Source of the DNA: Dermanyssus gallinae
Taxonomy: Eukaryota; Arthropoda; Arachnida; Mesostigmata; Dermanyssidae
DNA: 64,000 nt
Direction of reading: 5' to 3'
Assembly (NCBI GenBank): GCA_003439945.1
Contig: QVRM01006581.1
Coordinates: forward strand, 40,001-104,000
Both the position numbers and the translations under genes were made by a program. Below, piece by piece: positions 11,894-23,578 of the stretch. The notes under the pieces were generated by a model that was not told the origin of the DNA, made no database searches, and saw only the letters and a program-made list of their open reading frames with translations. The first letter of the stretch is position 1. Each line of letters opens with the position of its first letter.

Positions 11894-12671
11894 GAAAATA
11901 TTTTTTACCGAATGGACGGCGAGGCGGAAACGTCTTGTTTAAGAGTCCGAATAAAAAATTAAAAGTATGTAGTTATTCTGTCTTTTTTCTCCTAGATAAT
12001 TGTGCAAATCTAAGTTTGCCCTTACGACCATAATTGCCCACATATTGTGTAGTAAAATGTGATGGATGCTGCGTTACTTAATTGTCAAGTAGTTAAGCTT
12101 AACGACAGCCATAGTTGTTATGTTGTTATGTTTTTCGAGTAAGTAACTCAGTAACATCGCTTTGGCACAAAAATGATGGATATTAAATTTGCTATTTCCT
12201 AAGAATAGTCTTTTGAGCGTAGTGACAAACATTTACGGTTCTGCACGTGAAAAAAATCAATATAATCGATCTTTTTTATACGAACGCGCCGGTATGGTAT
12301 TGGCTCCCTCATGCGTTGACTGGTTCTCCCGCAAACGTAGAACTACTTTTATAAAATACATTTTCACTCCCAAACAAGACGTTTTCGCCACCCCTTCCAT
12401 TGAGAAAAAAAAATATATATATACATATCGTATTCAAACAATACCGTGACAGCCTTGGAGGGTCGTAATAATACGCGTTGCCTACTTCGACTAAGGCTAG
12501 CGAGTAATGATAAACTATCTTGAGCTTTTTAATTCATGCTAACTTCATGGCGGTTTGGGTATGTCAGAAATGCAGAATCACACTCGAAACAAATGACATA
12601 CGCATTACTAAGATGGATTTTTCGTTAAGACAAAGGTGGCCTTGATAGAGATGTAAAGGGTAAATAGAGAA
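11894..12671. other. Unassigned intergenic sequence
   Basis: No recognisable coding motif or repeat family. A short AT run lies near 12411-12424. Confidence 0.4.
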
Positions 12672-12865
12672 CTACGTGTCACGATGCTTCGACGTATCAA
12701 ACTTTTGGGCCAGCATTTTGTTCCGGCTGAAAAGATGACAGACGTGACCTTTGAAATGGTCGTATGTCTCAATTTGCCCACCCACTACTAAAGTCTCTTC
12801 TGCAGTCATGGAATTTTGCCCTGCTGCTAAGTTATTGTATCCGTCGTGTTTGACCTGGACAACAC
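12672..12865 (-). CDS. Candidate terminal exon of an unidentified minus-strand gene
   Basis: A strong acceptor (ACTGTGTTTTCAG) on the minus strand precedes an open stretch of about 64 codons ending in TAG at 12672. The translation is well mixed in composition and includes VVQVKHDGYNNLAAGQ, ETLVVGGQIETYDHFKGHV and HLFSRNKML. The pattern L.VGG....Y..FKG.V..L...N resembles the closing strands of LamG/concanavalin-like domains; that is a weak inference. No preceding exon was located and no poly(A) signal is obvious. It could also be a chance open frame. Confidence 0.33.
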
Positions 12866-13980
12866 CTGAAAACACAGTGTTATCACGAAAGCATTGTCGA
12901 TCTCTCTGGCCTCGACCTTGTTTCCTGTCGACGTAGTTGTTACGCTTAGCAATTTACTAAATTATGTCCCACAGCTCGTTAAGCCGCTGAGCTCAACATT
13001 TTTGTTGTTTTAAAAATGTTTATTCATACGTATGTGTATGTAGATTTTGAGTATGTATATTATCCATAGAAAGTGTAGATTCATCTACACTAGAAACTGG
13101 AGGTTCATTTAGCGCGTTATGCTTTCGTTTATATATATATATATATATATTAAGGCGGTCATGTCTAGAAAAAACTCTACTGCCAATTGCCCCAACGGCG
13201 TAAAGCCAAGATTGTTGTTATTAAAGAAACGTAAAGAAATCCCCTTTAATTTCTAGTCCCTTAGCGCGATAACTAGCTACCGTAGTTTGTAAAAAACATG
13301 CGGTCGACTGCTCGCTGGAAGCCGGCAATATTTTATATATATTATTCCAAGCGTTTCTAATTTACAATTAAACTTAATGACTACTTGCACAGCGCTTATG
13401 TAAGTTTTCACTAACCCAGGGTATAAGTTGCGGAGAAAAATAATTTTTACCTAGCTATGCCGCGGGCGGCCTCATCTAAGCCGCAATTTTACTCTCGCCC
13501 GTCTAAACATTACCTCCCGAAGTATACTTCCAATGCCAGCAGCGACCAACGTGAAATCTTATGTTACCAGCATTCAAAGTGTCATTACTGGTAGCGCTCG
13601 GCCAAAGCGAGCAAACCGAAAGTACGCACCATAATAGCAGTGCGCTTTTAGCGAACAGTATATGAGTCATGCTTACATCTCTAGCAATAATCCGTCCCGA
13701 GATGATGTCTCTCTATGTTAGATTAAGCCGTAACTGTAAAAGAGTTGTAAAGAACGCCATAAAAGAACTCGAAGCACAAAAACCCTGGGCAACAACAATC
13801 TCAAGCGGCTGCATGCAAACAACTATCCTACATGATATTTTATTATAATTTTTATGAAATGTTTGCCTGTGCCATAACTGTACCGAGTTCTGCTCCTATG
13901 GCATCGCCAGTGGCAGACGAGCGCGTCATTGAAGGTCCCTGCTGTTGTCGGTCACGATGAGCGACCTTCCTGAAGAGATG
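12866..13980. other. Unassigned intergenic sequence
   Basis: It contains a short AT run at 13130-13150 and otherwise nothing assigned. Confidence 0.4.
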
Positions 13981-13984
13981 AGAG

Positions 13985-14450
13985 GGTCGGCGCTCGCAGG
14001 TGGACACCCTTATGTATGCAGATGACTTGGTGCTGTACTCCGGCCGCCGGTTTCATTTGCAGCCCCCCATTGTGACCTTGTAGCATTACGTCGATCGGAA
14101 CAAGTTGTACATAAATAAAATTAAAACAAAAGTTATGAGGTTTCGACGTGGAGGAAAATTGGGTGGGACCGATAAACTTCGGTCAATTCGAAAACTATAG
14201 AATTTGTCATTTCGTCTCCTGTCCAGGGGTCGTGTTCCCGTCTCTATGTGCATACGTCTCACCGCTGTACTACTACACCAAAACAGCTAGCCTCAACAGC
14301 TTAGTCTATTGACTGGTGTCATCTCCACTATTTGCTAAGGACATTCAGAAGATGCACGTCCTACTAGAAGCGGTAGCTTTCAACGGATACATGCCTGAAT
14401 GAGTAATTAAGATGGCAGTCATTAACTCGCTATTTTATAAAACCCAGGTA
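13985..14450 (+). pseudogene. Reverse transcriptase fragment
   Basis: Around 14005-14040 the plus strand reads TLMYADDLVLYSGRRF (motif C with YADD). Near 14085-14160 it reads YVDRNKLYINKIKTKVMRFRRGG (motif D, K-x-K-x-M). Further on, HVLLEAVAFNGYMPE and VIKMAVINSLFYKTQ resemble post-palm RT sequence in a shifted frame. Only about 450 bases survive and stops intervene. Confidence 0.65.
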
Positions 14451-14873
14451 ATGACGTGTGGGCGGTAGAAGCGCCGCAATTGCGAGAAAAGATACCGCGG
14501 GGATCGCGCAGTGCTGTACATGGGAGGAGTTCCTTGAAATCTTTTCGTTGTGTTTGTGCAAACTTTGCGGGCCGCAGTTCCGTTAAATCGAATTCTATCC
14601 ATTACATTGGTTATATCAGAACCTCATTGTCCGTTAGTTATATAAGAAAAAAAAGAAGAGCGTATTGCCTGTATCCGTCGTACGGTCCGAAGAGGCTGAA
14701 TTCTCACGGAACATTTTTTCTTAATTTTTAGTATCTTTTAACAAATGAATACTTAGGTTCATAGCACAAACAACAACGTAAATACAATTAAAACAAGTAT
14801 CACAAATAATGTCTAATTATATTATTGATTGGTATGCGTTTGATACAGGATGTCAGTCTGGATTTACTTTGTG

Positions 14874-14928
14874 CCACAGCAACGCGCCCAGCGACCGCGA
14901 GACCCGGTTGCTGGGCGCGTTGCTGTGG
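14874..14928. repeat. GC-rich perfect hairpin
   Basis: The left arm CCACAGCAACGCGCCCAGC (14874-14892) is exactly complementary to 14910-14928, giving 19 perfect pairs. The 17-base interior contains a further ACCG/CGGT stem. The arms are far richer in GC than the surroundings. No coding frame, SINE or RT motif explains it. Confidence 0.9.
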
Positions 14929-15164
14929 GTTGACTATAGCTAATGCAGTCCGTGATTTCTGGCCCCGAAGTGTTCCTAATGATCATCAGTAATTTGTTCA
15001 TTTGTTTACACTTAAATATGAATAGTTTGCTTGTCGTTTCAATTTGGCGTTTGGAGGGTAGGGCCGCTAGAAAGACTGCTAATCGGGCGAGCATTGCTCG
15101 TGATGTGTGCGCCCCCCGCACGGCTGTAATTAGTTAACCCCTTAGTTAACGTCTTAGTTTATAG
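14929..15164. other. Unassigned spacer
   Basis: Nothing recognised between the hairpin and the SINE B copy. Two overlapping open frames on opposite strands show no motif. Confidence 0.4.
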
Positions 15165-15337
15165 CTGCCGGTGGCGTGGTGGTGCATCCGCGTGCACCTC
15201 GCGACCGGAGGAGACACATTTGTACACGGGTTCAAACCCCACCGTTGCACATTTGTATTTATGGGGTCTGTCTTACAAAGCAATGCGACGCAAACCCGTG
15301 AACGTTAAAGGTTGGCTAAGAGTCAGCCCGAAAAAAT
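15165..15337 (+). mobile_element. tRNA-derived SINE, family B, copy 2
   Basis: It begins CTGCCGGTGGCGTGGTGG (A-box-like) and has a B box GGGTTCAAACCCC about 55 bases later. It then carries the family body: GTTGCACATTTGTAT, GGGGTCTGTCTTA, AGCAATGCGA, GAACGTTAAAGGTTGGCTAAG and AGTCAGCCCGAAAAAA. It ends in a short A run. Confidence 0.88.
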
Positions 15338-15744
15338 GTATGGCTGCTGGCAGACCCGACGCACAGTATTCTCTCTGCTCAAAGGGGGCCAGCTACACAT
15401 ACACGTTTGCATCCCTATATCGCCCCACAGAATTTAGCACTCGCTTAGGAGTTCGTTGATTTGATATGACGATTGGTTTCCACGTACCAGATTGCTGCCT
15501 GCGAAATAGCGTGACCAGTCTGGGCCGCGCCGTGACTAATCAATCATGATGGCTAAACGCTCAGTCATGGTAGTGCCCCAGACGAGAGCACAGTACCCTC
15601 GTTGAGGAAGCTTGCCGTTTGAAGAACGGGTGGCGTCTATGACGGTCAAAGCTTTAATGTCAAGCGGTCTAGAGGTTGCTCTCAAACAATCGCAGGTGCC
15701 TCTAGGTGCTCCTTGATTTCATTCGAAAGGTATATTGATTAAAT

Positions 15745-15935
15745 ATATTGAAAACATTTAATTTCAATTCAATTTCGAAAGTGGTTACTTTACGGAACTT
15801 TATTTCACAACACTTAAGTTATCGGTAAACAAAAATCGTTGAAAATAGATGAATCAAACAACGAAGTAGAAAATCACCCTCGACAAAAATCCAATGAGTG
15901 CTTTGTATATAATATACACACAAACGAAGTGCTGG
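15745..15935 (-). mobile_element. Retroelement 3'-end fragment
   Basis: The minus strand reads GTTCCGTAAAGTAACCAC followed by TTTCGAAATTGAATTGAAATT. This matches the tails at 30212-30260 (minus) and 23440-23480 (plus), where the clean form is GTTCCGTGAATAAACCATG plus a TTGAA-rich end. Only 3' untranslated sequence survives. Confidence 0.5.
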
Positions 15936-16245
15936 AGTTTGCAATGACATTGTTCCGACCCGTCTTTAATCCTAACCTTGTCCCTTCAGATATTCTGCTC
16001 ACTTCATATTAATTGAAAGGAAAGAATTTTCGAATATTTTCATCTAGTCATTCCATTCACCAACTTGGTAATAATATACGATCAATGTTAAAACAGGTAT
16101 GAGCGTAAATGCAGTTAATATAACCAACAGCGCAAAAGTTGCATATATACAGTCCTTCTTATGCAAAAGGGCCAATGTGGTATGCCATCGCGTACAGCCG
16201 ATGAAAGTATTCTTGGTATATGCATCACTATACTATGTGGTTTTA

Positions 16246-16326
16246 ATATATATATATATAATTATATATATATATATATGGATATATATATATATATACG
16301 TATATTATATATATATATATGATATA

Positions 16327-16363
<37 letters not shown>

Positions 16364-16504
16364 ATATATATATCCCTATCTAATTATATATATATAGTAT
16401 ATATATATATATATTGCATAGCGGAAATCTGTCTGGAGCAGGCTGTTGAAGTGTGCCCCAGCCTATTCTTCACGAGATGGAGTAATGTTTCCTTTAATAA
16501 AAAC

Positions 16505-16540
<36 letters not shown>
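16246..16540. repeat. Compound AT microsatellite cluster
   Basis: (AT)n runs at about 16246-16340, 16350-16416 and 16507-16539, with small interruptions. Open frames made of Tyr-Ile repeats across this block are artefacts of the repeat. Confidence 0.9.
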
Positions 16541-16542
<2 letters not shown>

Positions 16543-17480
16543 CATCGTTAGGACAAATCGCTCCGCCGGGTCATCTGACAGAAAAGTTTTCACAAAGCTC
16601 TCCTCGAGCACCATGCAGACGGTGAAAGGGTAGATTTGAGTCAAACCGCTTGCAGTGGTCTAATAGACAAGAAGAAGTTCAAAGAAGTAAGCGCTGCCTA
16701 CAACCGGCATCCGATGTGAGCCACTGAAACGTTGCCGTTCCACCATTGTTGTCCATCCGCGTCGATTGGTCATCAATCAGGCTACGAGATGATTCCAGGG
16801 AGTGGCCTTATTTGTCTGACAGGCCCTTCTCAGGCAACAACGGATCTTACGACCTAGTCCAGAACAAGTATGAACGCTCTTGGTGCCGCCAATAGATTGC
16901 ATGAGTCACTAGGTGATAGTCGTGATAGTCTATCTAAGCAGAGCAGTGACGGCGCGTGACTTTCGTAGTACTCCTATATAGTAGCTTTGTTATACGCCAA
17001 TCGTCTTAGGCGCATACCCACTTGAGAATGCGTCCGGCTGGCCGGGCTAACAAGAACTTACGCAAAGCTTTCCTCAATTGCAAGCATTACATTAGGGCTG
17101 TTCCAAATATCCGGTAACAAAGGAGTATTGTATCCGTATAGGATTTAGGCCAGTATGAACATGACGAAAGTGTTTACTCAACTTATTTTTGCTATCATGG
17201 TATAAGGGTCAAAATAAGCTATAGAGTGTCAAATTTCGTGTTTTCTACGTCGGATACGCGGGCTCAAGGGATACCTAAATTGTAATATATTTTCTTTCTT
17301 CAACTACCAATAAGAGAACCTTCAGCATTTTAATGCCGTTTTTTGTGTGGAATTTCAATAACGCGGGGACCGTTAGCTGCACACTCAGAACGGTCTCGTT
17401 GGCGGCGCCAAAGGATTTTTTAGATGACTGTTTAGCCTATAGCTATATATTTTGATGCAGACCCCTGTTGGTATAAAGTG
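16541..17480. other. Unassigned sequence
   Basis: No family recognised. It may belong to the 5' part of the RT that becomes recognisable at about 17500, but no motif supports that. Confidence 0.35.
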
Positions 17481-17489
17481 AGCATAGTG

Positions 17490-18735
17490 TATTGGAGATT
17501 AAGCAAAATGTGGGAACGCCGAAAGGAGACCCTCTAAACTGCGACTAGTTTACCCTTCTTCTTGCTGACCTTGTCGGTTACGTCTGACAGGAGTACCAAA
17601 AAGCCGTGGTTGTGATGTATACAGATGATATTGTGGCCGCTCATTGCGACCTAGGCGCCATCAAGCGCATTACCTCTATGGAAGAGGCGTTCCTTGTCTC
17701 GAAGGTACTTGAGATAAAAACCAGCAAGCCCAAAGCCATGAAATTCAGGCGTAAAAATCAATTGGCGTTCAGAGACGTTATATTGGTGTTTGTTAACTTT
17801 TTAAATAGTTCTAGTGTGCTGGCCTTCGGGTTAATTATACAGGAACGACGTTCACCGCGCATATAAACGTAGCACTTGGATCACTTTATGAGAAAGAAGG
17901 CAATGTACGAAGACTGTCCGTTTTCTCAGCAGTGAGACTCCTCGTGTTTAAGATTGTCTCAGGGTTGATGTATGGTCTTGACAAGTTAGGAAACCACCTT
18001 ACGCTGGTGAATTTTAATCAGCTTGAGAGGTATTTTTCATTATATTTGGAACGAGTGCATTGCTTGCCCATCCGAGCAAGCAGCCGCTTTGTGTATCTCG
18101 TGTTAGGCTGTCCACCAGCGCTGAAGATGCGGCGTACAGTACCTTACGATTGTTTTATTTCGGAATAAAAAGCTAGAGTTGAACAGGCCAGACGGAAGGT
18201 CGGGGCACCTTTGACTTATTCCTGCATGTCACAGTTGCCACATATACACCAGTGTGGCGGCGTGGTCTAGAGGACTAGTGCGCTAGTGATGGTTGTCATC
18301 TACCGGAATGTCGCCGGTTCGACCCCTGTTTTTGATCGAGTTTTCTTTGAGCGATGTTCGTTGAGAATAGATGATAAACTATACCGCTGAGATTCAGCGG
18401 CCATGCTGCCATATGGACTATAGGGGAAACCCTAGTTATCTCAACATATCCAGCCCTCGGTGTATCGCCTCACGGTGAGTTCCAAGCCGGAGAATGGTCT
18501 AGAATTAAAAACAACCTTATTAAAAAATTTAATTCTAGACAGATATACCAGGCACATAGTTCATGGCTATCACTACATAATATATTCAAACGCCGCCTTT
18601 CACGAGGAGTTGTGCGAGTTGTGCATCTGTCGGTTTTGCCTTCAGAGGTGTGCCGAGTACCATGCAGAGGAATGCACAGTAGTGGAGCAAAAATCGTTGC
18701 ACTACTTCTCTTGCCAGAAGCGTGAAGAAGATTAA
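17490..18735 (+). pseudogene. Non-LTR reverse transcriptase interrupted by a SINE
   Basis: GTPKGDPL (motif B) occurs near 17515. VVMYTDDIVAAHCDL (motif C, YTDD) occurs at 17606-17650. SKPKAMKFRRK (motif D) follows near 17725. The post-palm RT continues as HINVALGSLYEKEG, then LLVFKIVSGLMYGLDKL to about 18165. A SINE A copy occupies 18254-18538. Beyond it the coding similarity resumes: DRYTRHIVHGYHYIIYSN and then AAFHEELCELCICRFCLQRC, with cysteines spaced like the terminal zinc finger of such elements. Frames are broken, so the copy is dead. Confidence 0.7.
18254..18538 (+). mobile_element. tRNA-derived SINE, family A, copy 2 (nested in an RT)
   Basis: A box TGGTCTAGAGG near 18264 and B box GGTTCGACCCC near 18315 are close to the pol III consensus. 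The body includes GAGAATAGATGATAAACTAT, GAAACCCTAGTTATCTCAAC and CCAGCCCTCGGTG. The end region holds a 13-bp perfect inverted repeat, GTCTAGAATTAAA (18497-18509) against 18528-18540. Two other copies are at 3678-4043 (minus) and 57705-57985 (plus). Confidence 0.9.
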
Positions 18736-18739
18736 GCTT

Positions 18740-20650
18740 TATGAAGAAGCCCTTGTAACATATATATTACACTCAGTTCGAGTAAAATAAGCATAACTGA
18801 AGTAGATAAATTTAGATCTTTGATATTTGGCTTGCCCTTAATTTGATTAATCTCTAGCTCCGTTAGTGGAATGATACGATGGCTGAAATTTACCTAAGCT
18901 TCGCATTACGGATGCACTCACCTGCAATTGACATTAAAAGCACCTTAAGGTCGGTTTTAATTGCAATCAAAGCGACATGGTTAGAAACAGTCCTCTAGCT
19001 GACTTGACCTAGAGAATTGCAAGCTGCAACCCAGTGCGGTATATATCCGACCAAAGTACTCGTTTTTATTATTGGTTTAAAAGGCCTGACTTGGAAGCTT
19101 AATTTGGCCTGTCCTGGCTATCCTTGTCATTATTTCCCGTGCTGCAGTCAACAGATTTGTCGACATGCCATGCCGATGTAATTCGAATTTCGGTTGTTCT
19201 TAGAACATCATTGCTGTCTATTCCTTTAGCCACCGTCGTTCATTCTTTATAAGGAGGAAGTCTTCACTTTTTTATTTTTTAACTTCTCTTTCTTAGAAGA
19301 TTCTTTGTCCGTAAAAGCTGCTTATTTCACAACTAAACTGGGAAGACAAAAGCGCATCTACAGCACAGTGTCGACACGGCGACTGTTAATCTACGGCAAT
19401 AATGAGGAAGGGGGTTAGATTCGTAATTACAGACGTTACTCAACTAGATTCACAGTCTAGGAAGACGGAATAATTTTACCTAACAAAGATTCGATCTGAC
19501 GTATCGGTATGCCTCGCTTTTAGAAAAGTGCATTAGTGACCACTGCCACAACATCGGCATTAAAGTTGAATGTACGCGACCTAGTTTGCAGCTCAAAAAA
19601 TGCAGTAAAATTTTGTTGTTGTAATAAATAAACAAATACACCCTGAATTGTATAACTGGTTAACTAAACTGACCACGGCCGCGATTTTGACCTACGCTGT
19701 GTAACCGCTGGTACGTCACCTGATGTATCTTGCCTCAATCTTCACTGATTGTTCCGCTTACTCAAACATCGCCAGTCGCGTTAATTAGCTGGATCTTCAG
19801 CAAACGTAAATATTGCCATATGCCTAATGTTCTAATTGTGTTTTAGCGTATTTGTTTGAGTGCAGCTGGGCTATTAAATAGCCAGTTTCTTTAAACGTAG
19901 TTAACAAAAGGTATCAAGGCGGTTATAAAATGGGCGAGCTTTTCATCAGGGACAGGGCTCCTCTTTCGACGCTGTGGAGGCTTATTTATTTAACTGTCGT
20001 AGATCTACAATCAATAAGAAGGATAACTTTGAAAGAGTATGATGTATCGCGTCGGGATCGAATTCGCGGCTCCTAGTTTAGGCGGAACTGCTGGCCATCT
20101 CCTCCACTCAGTCCCGTCCAAGACCATTAGTTCTTCGATTGTAAACGGTCTAATTCGTTACAAGCCGCTCTTTACGTTTCTAAGCAGTCTACCGAGTGTA
20201 CATAGCGTGTGACGTTGCAAATGTTTTTTGTTCATAAAACGCCTGCACTAGCTTGTTGCAATTTTATCAAATTCCGAGAGTTTTCAGGAATATACCATTG
20301 TTCCAAGCAAGCGTGTACAGTATCTTCTTATTATGTTGCGTTCTGATCGAGGCCTTCTCGGGGACACTAATATCAAGCTGAGTCGAGCTCCGCACTGTCC
20401 CGAGCGCAACTGCGGTACCGACCAAGCACTATAGTTTTGTTGAGTGGATCAGCCGGCATTTTAACCAGAGGCCAAAAAGAGACTGGCTGACTAACATGAT
20501 ATAGTAAAACAAAGAACTGAATAGTACCACAAACCCTTTGCTCCGGGTATCCTGGCTGGCATAAGGTAATGCCAATTTGTTACTTACACCTAAGAAAGCA
20601 AGCCACAGTAATCAATCTACGGAAAAAAAAGCGACAGCCTGTATGGACGA
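18740..20650. other. Unassigned intergenic sequence
   Basis: No coding similarity seen. On the minus strand near 20045-20125 there is a B-box-like GAATTCGATCC preceded by an A-box-like TGGAGGAGATGG, so an unrecognised tRNA-derived repeat is possible but unconfirmed. Confidence 0.4.
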
Positions 20651-20659
20651 CTTGATATA

Positions 20660-20840
20660 TTTGGCAAAATTGGTGTGGTAAAAATATCAATTTGCATTCT
20701 GATATCTTGCGAACGATTTGTCCGTTGGCGTTTCAAACTATGGAAGCTGCAGTCCCCTTTACACTCAAGCTGATTCAGTGCGTAGGTAGAATCCTTAACC
20801 TTTTGACGGGAGGCTCGAAAACAATTCTTGCGTCAGAGGC
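20660..20840 (+). pseudogene. Fragment of a retrotransposon restriction-like endonuclease
   Basis: The frame at 20692-20830 reads HSDILRTICPLAFQTMEA, then LIQCVGRILNLLTGGSK. This parallels the C-terminal part of the element at 60991-63935: KYSDLGRRYRFVPVAMETTG, then LLKDLGVKISANTGDQ. Only the region past the catalytic core remains. Confidence 0.5.
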
Positions 20841-21342
20841 TGTCACTCGACATTCAACGAGGAAATGCAAAGTTCGTTCGGGGTACTATATAGTTAAGTG
20901 CTAAGATAGCGAAGTTATATACATAAATTGTGATACATATATACAATAGAAGATACATACCCCGGTCATATTTAAGCGGATCTTAAAATCGTTTAACGTA
21001 TGCCTTTGACAAAAGGCAAATACCACTAAAAAACAACAACAACAAATTACAAAAACGGATATCCGAGCTTATTACATTGTTTGTTTTATTCACATGTATT
21101 ATGAGTGATTGTGCCCTTCATTTTAATACACTACCTAAGAGACGGTCGTATTTTTGGCTTCTTTGCTCCGATAGAGTACATTCCATCGCCTAACAGTTGT
21201 GAGAGGTGGAATCGGTGGATGTTCATTAAGTCAATCGTGGCATTGGTTTAGCACACAGTGCTTAAGCTGGCATCATCAAATAAGGTAAGGTCAACGCGTC
21301 TTCGACTAGCCTGTGTACAAAGCGGCGGCTGCATCGACTAGC

Positions 21343-21791
21343 TTATGGTATACCGACGGGTATAATAACAGATAATTGGTCGCCCAATTCGCCCCATCGC
21401 ACCCGGTTCAATTGGAAGATGACGTTCCACGAGACAAACACTACGAACCATGCAAGGGCGCCCAACGCAGACCGCGTTACATACTTGCGGATTTCCCGCT
21501 GTCCGACGAATTCATCGCGCAGAAACGCGTCCTGAAAGATTTGATGTCAAAACAGGTCGTCGACCATAGTTAAACGAGTAGATCAATAGTAGTTGCACTA
21601 GTAAGCTCAGATATCGATAACGAGTTGACAATATTCCACACATTTCTACGAGTATATCCATTAGCTTCAGTAAGCATACACAATTTTTTTTATAGCAGGA
21701 TGCCATATATGCATAATTTGTTTCCCTATTATATGCATATACAACGTTTTAAAAACGAAATCGTAGTAAATACAATGATAACAAATAAATT

Positions 21792-21849
<58 letters not shown>

Positions 21850-23528
21850 TTAGTGCGTTAACATAAGAGCAAACATAAGTCGTGTGTGCTATATTATAAC
21901 TCATCTATATATGAGATGATCGCGGATGAGCTAAACCGGCACTTTGCTTCGGTTAGAGCTGACGCGCCACTTAGACGAAAAAAATATAAAGCCTTTGTTG
22001 AATGAGCTATAGATGAAAATGAGTAAATATTTCATCCCCTGACGTAAAAAAATTTGCCCGATAAGTTGCTAGCTGCTCCAGTCCCGTAAACAGTACTAAT
22101 TACCGGTTCTGTGGAAAAATGTATCAACCTCTTTAACTTCAGGAGTCCTTCTATTTCTACTTAAGGACACAGTCGTGATGCCCTTATATCAGAAAACGCG
22201 GGATGGAACTCTGGCCAACAGTTCTCGTCCTAATTCGGTTGTGATAACACTTAAAAAGTATTTGAAAATATTGCTTTTAATTGGACTGTCACCCTGAGTC
22301 GGTTAGATTCCTGACCGCAAATCAGTTCGACTTCTGTAAATGACGGTCTATTGGACGTAATTTGTGGCAAGTTGTGACTGCTTCAGTTGAAAAAAACAAA
22401 TTTTTGGAGCGTTTTCCTTGATGTAGTCGCAGACCACCAGCACTAGTGAAAAAGTCTCAACTTTTTTTTGGGTTGAACACTCTCATTTTCACCAGCTTTG
22501 GTGTAGTTGACAACGCCAAAAACACATTTTATACTGTTCCAATCACCACAGATGGTACTGCGATTGGGGACGCTCAGCTCTAATGTCAGCAAGCGGTCTT
22601 GTAACACATGAAAATATGAAATGGCAGGCCCACCTCGATAACCTTGATATCTGCGCTGCGTTCCGTGATTCCGTGAAATTATCGGGTCCCCATTGAGGGC
22701 TTGCTTCTAGTTTACAAGACATTGTTTTGAGTACTTCGTTATTGTACTCTAACTTTTGGAGGGGGGGGGCATACCTGATGTTATACTCGGTGGAGCTAGG
22801 ACGATGCGCTGCAAACTATGTTTTATAGGGAACGTAGTGACTCCAGGGTCGGGTGACTTGTATAGTACTTGTTGTCTTCTCCCTGTTTGTAGGCTGTACA
22901 TCATGTGCGCTGCTAACCTAGCTTTCACGATCTCGAGCGAAAATGTTGCCTCTGTTTTGAGCTTGTTCCTGCTCATAGAAAATCGACAAGGACATGCCAT
23001 TATTTTGGAAGTTTCTTTTGCCTTAGGGAATCTAGTAGCCAGGCTCCAGTCTGCCGCCATCCATCTGAAGATCCATTCCCAGCAAATCGCTGCCATACTT
23101 CTGTTTTGGTAGGTACTGGGCTAGCTCAATCTGAGGGGTACGGTATTGGTGGGATGATGGTCGACAGATGACTCTTGATTAAGTGGCGAATTGTAGTATG
23201 ATCTGCCGTATCTAGAGGGAAGTAATACTGTGCTGTGCAATGTTCTATGCTACCCATTGTTGACAACGATATACCGACCATAAGAGACGATTAGTTAGTA
23301 ATGGTCACAATTAGTTAGATCTTACTGCCCGCTGCGTTGGACTAACGCCCGTGGCGTTTGTGTGTGGTAAGTTGTGTCTGCATTTTGACTTTTGTGCTTC
23401 CACATTACTTAATTTTCTGAGAACTAAAGCGTTGTGAAATGCAGTTCCGTGAATAAACCATGGTTGAAACTTGAAACACAAGAAAGCGCTTGTACCATAC
23501 GGCCCTAACTCAGGAGTAAACAAACAGC

Positions 23529-23578
<50 letters not shown>

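Noticed and set aside
11520..11942. Plus-strand open frame opposite the R2-like element
   Set aside because: It is antisense to the RT coding sequence and has no motif of its own.
15220..15459. Plus-strand open frame starting inside a SINE
   Set aside because: It begins in the non-coding SINE B body; the similar frames at 2281 (minus), 28522 (minus) and 33347 also overlap SINE copies.
18264..18330. Possible functional tRNA gene at the SINE A head
   Set aside because: A and B boxes are good, but the acceptor stem and anticodon arm do not fold as a tRNA and the same head is followed by the same unrelated body in other copies.
21376..21573. Plus-strand open frame over PEN-2 exon 3
   Set aside because: It is antisense to a clear, spliced, full-length PEN-2.
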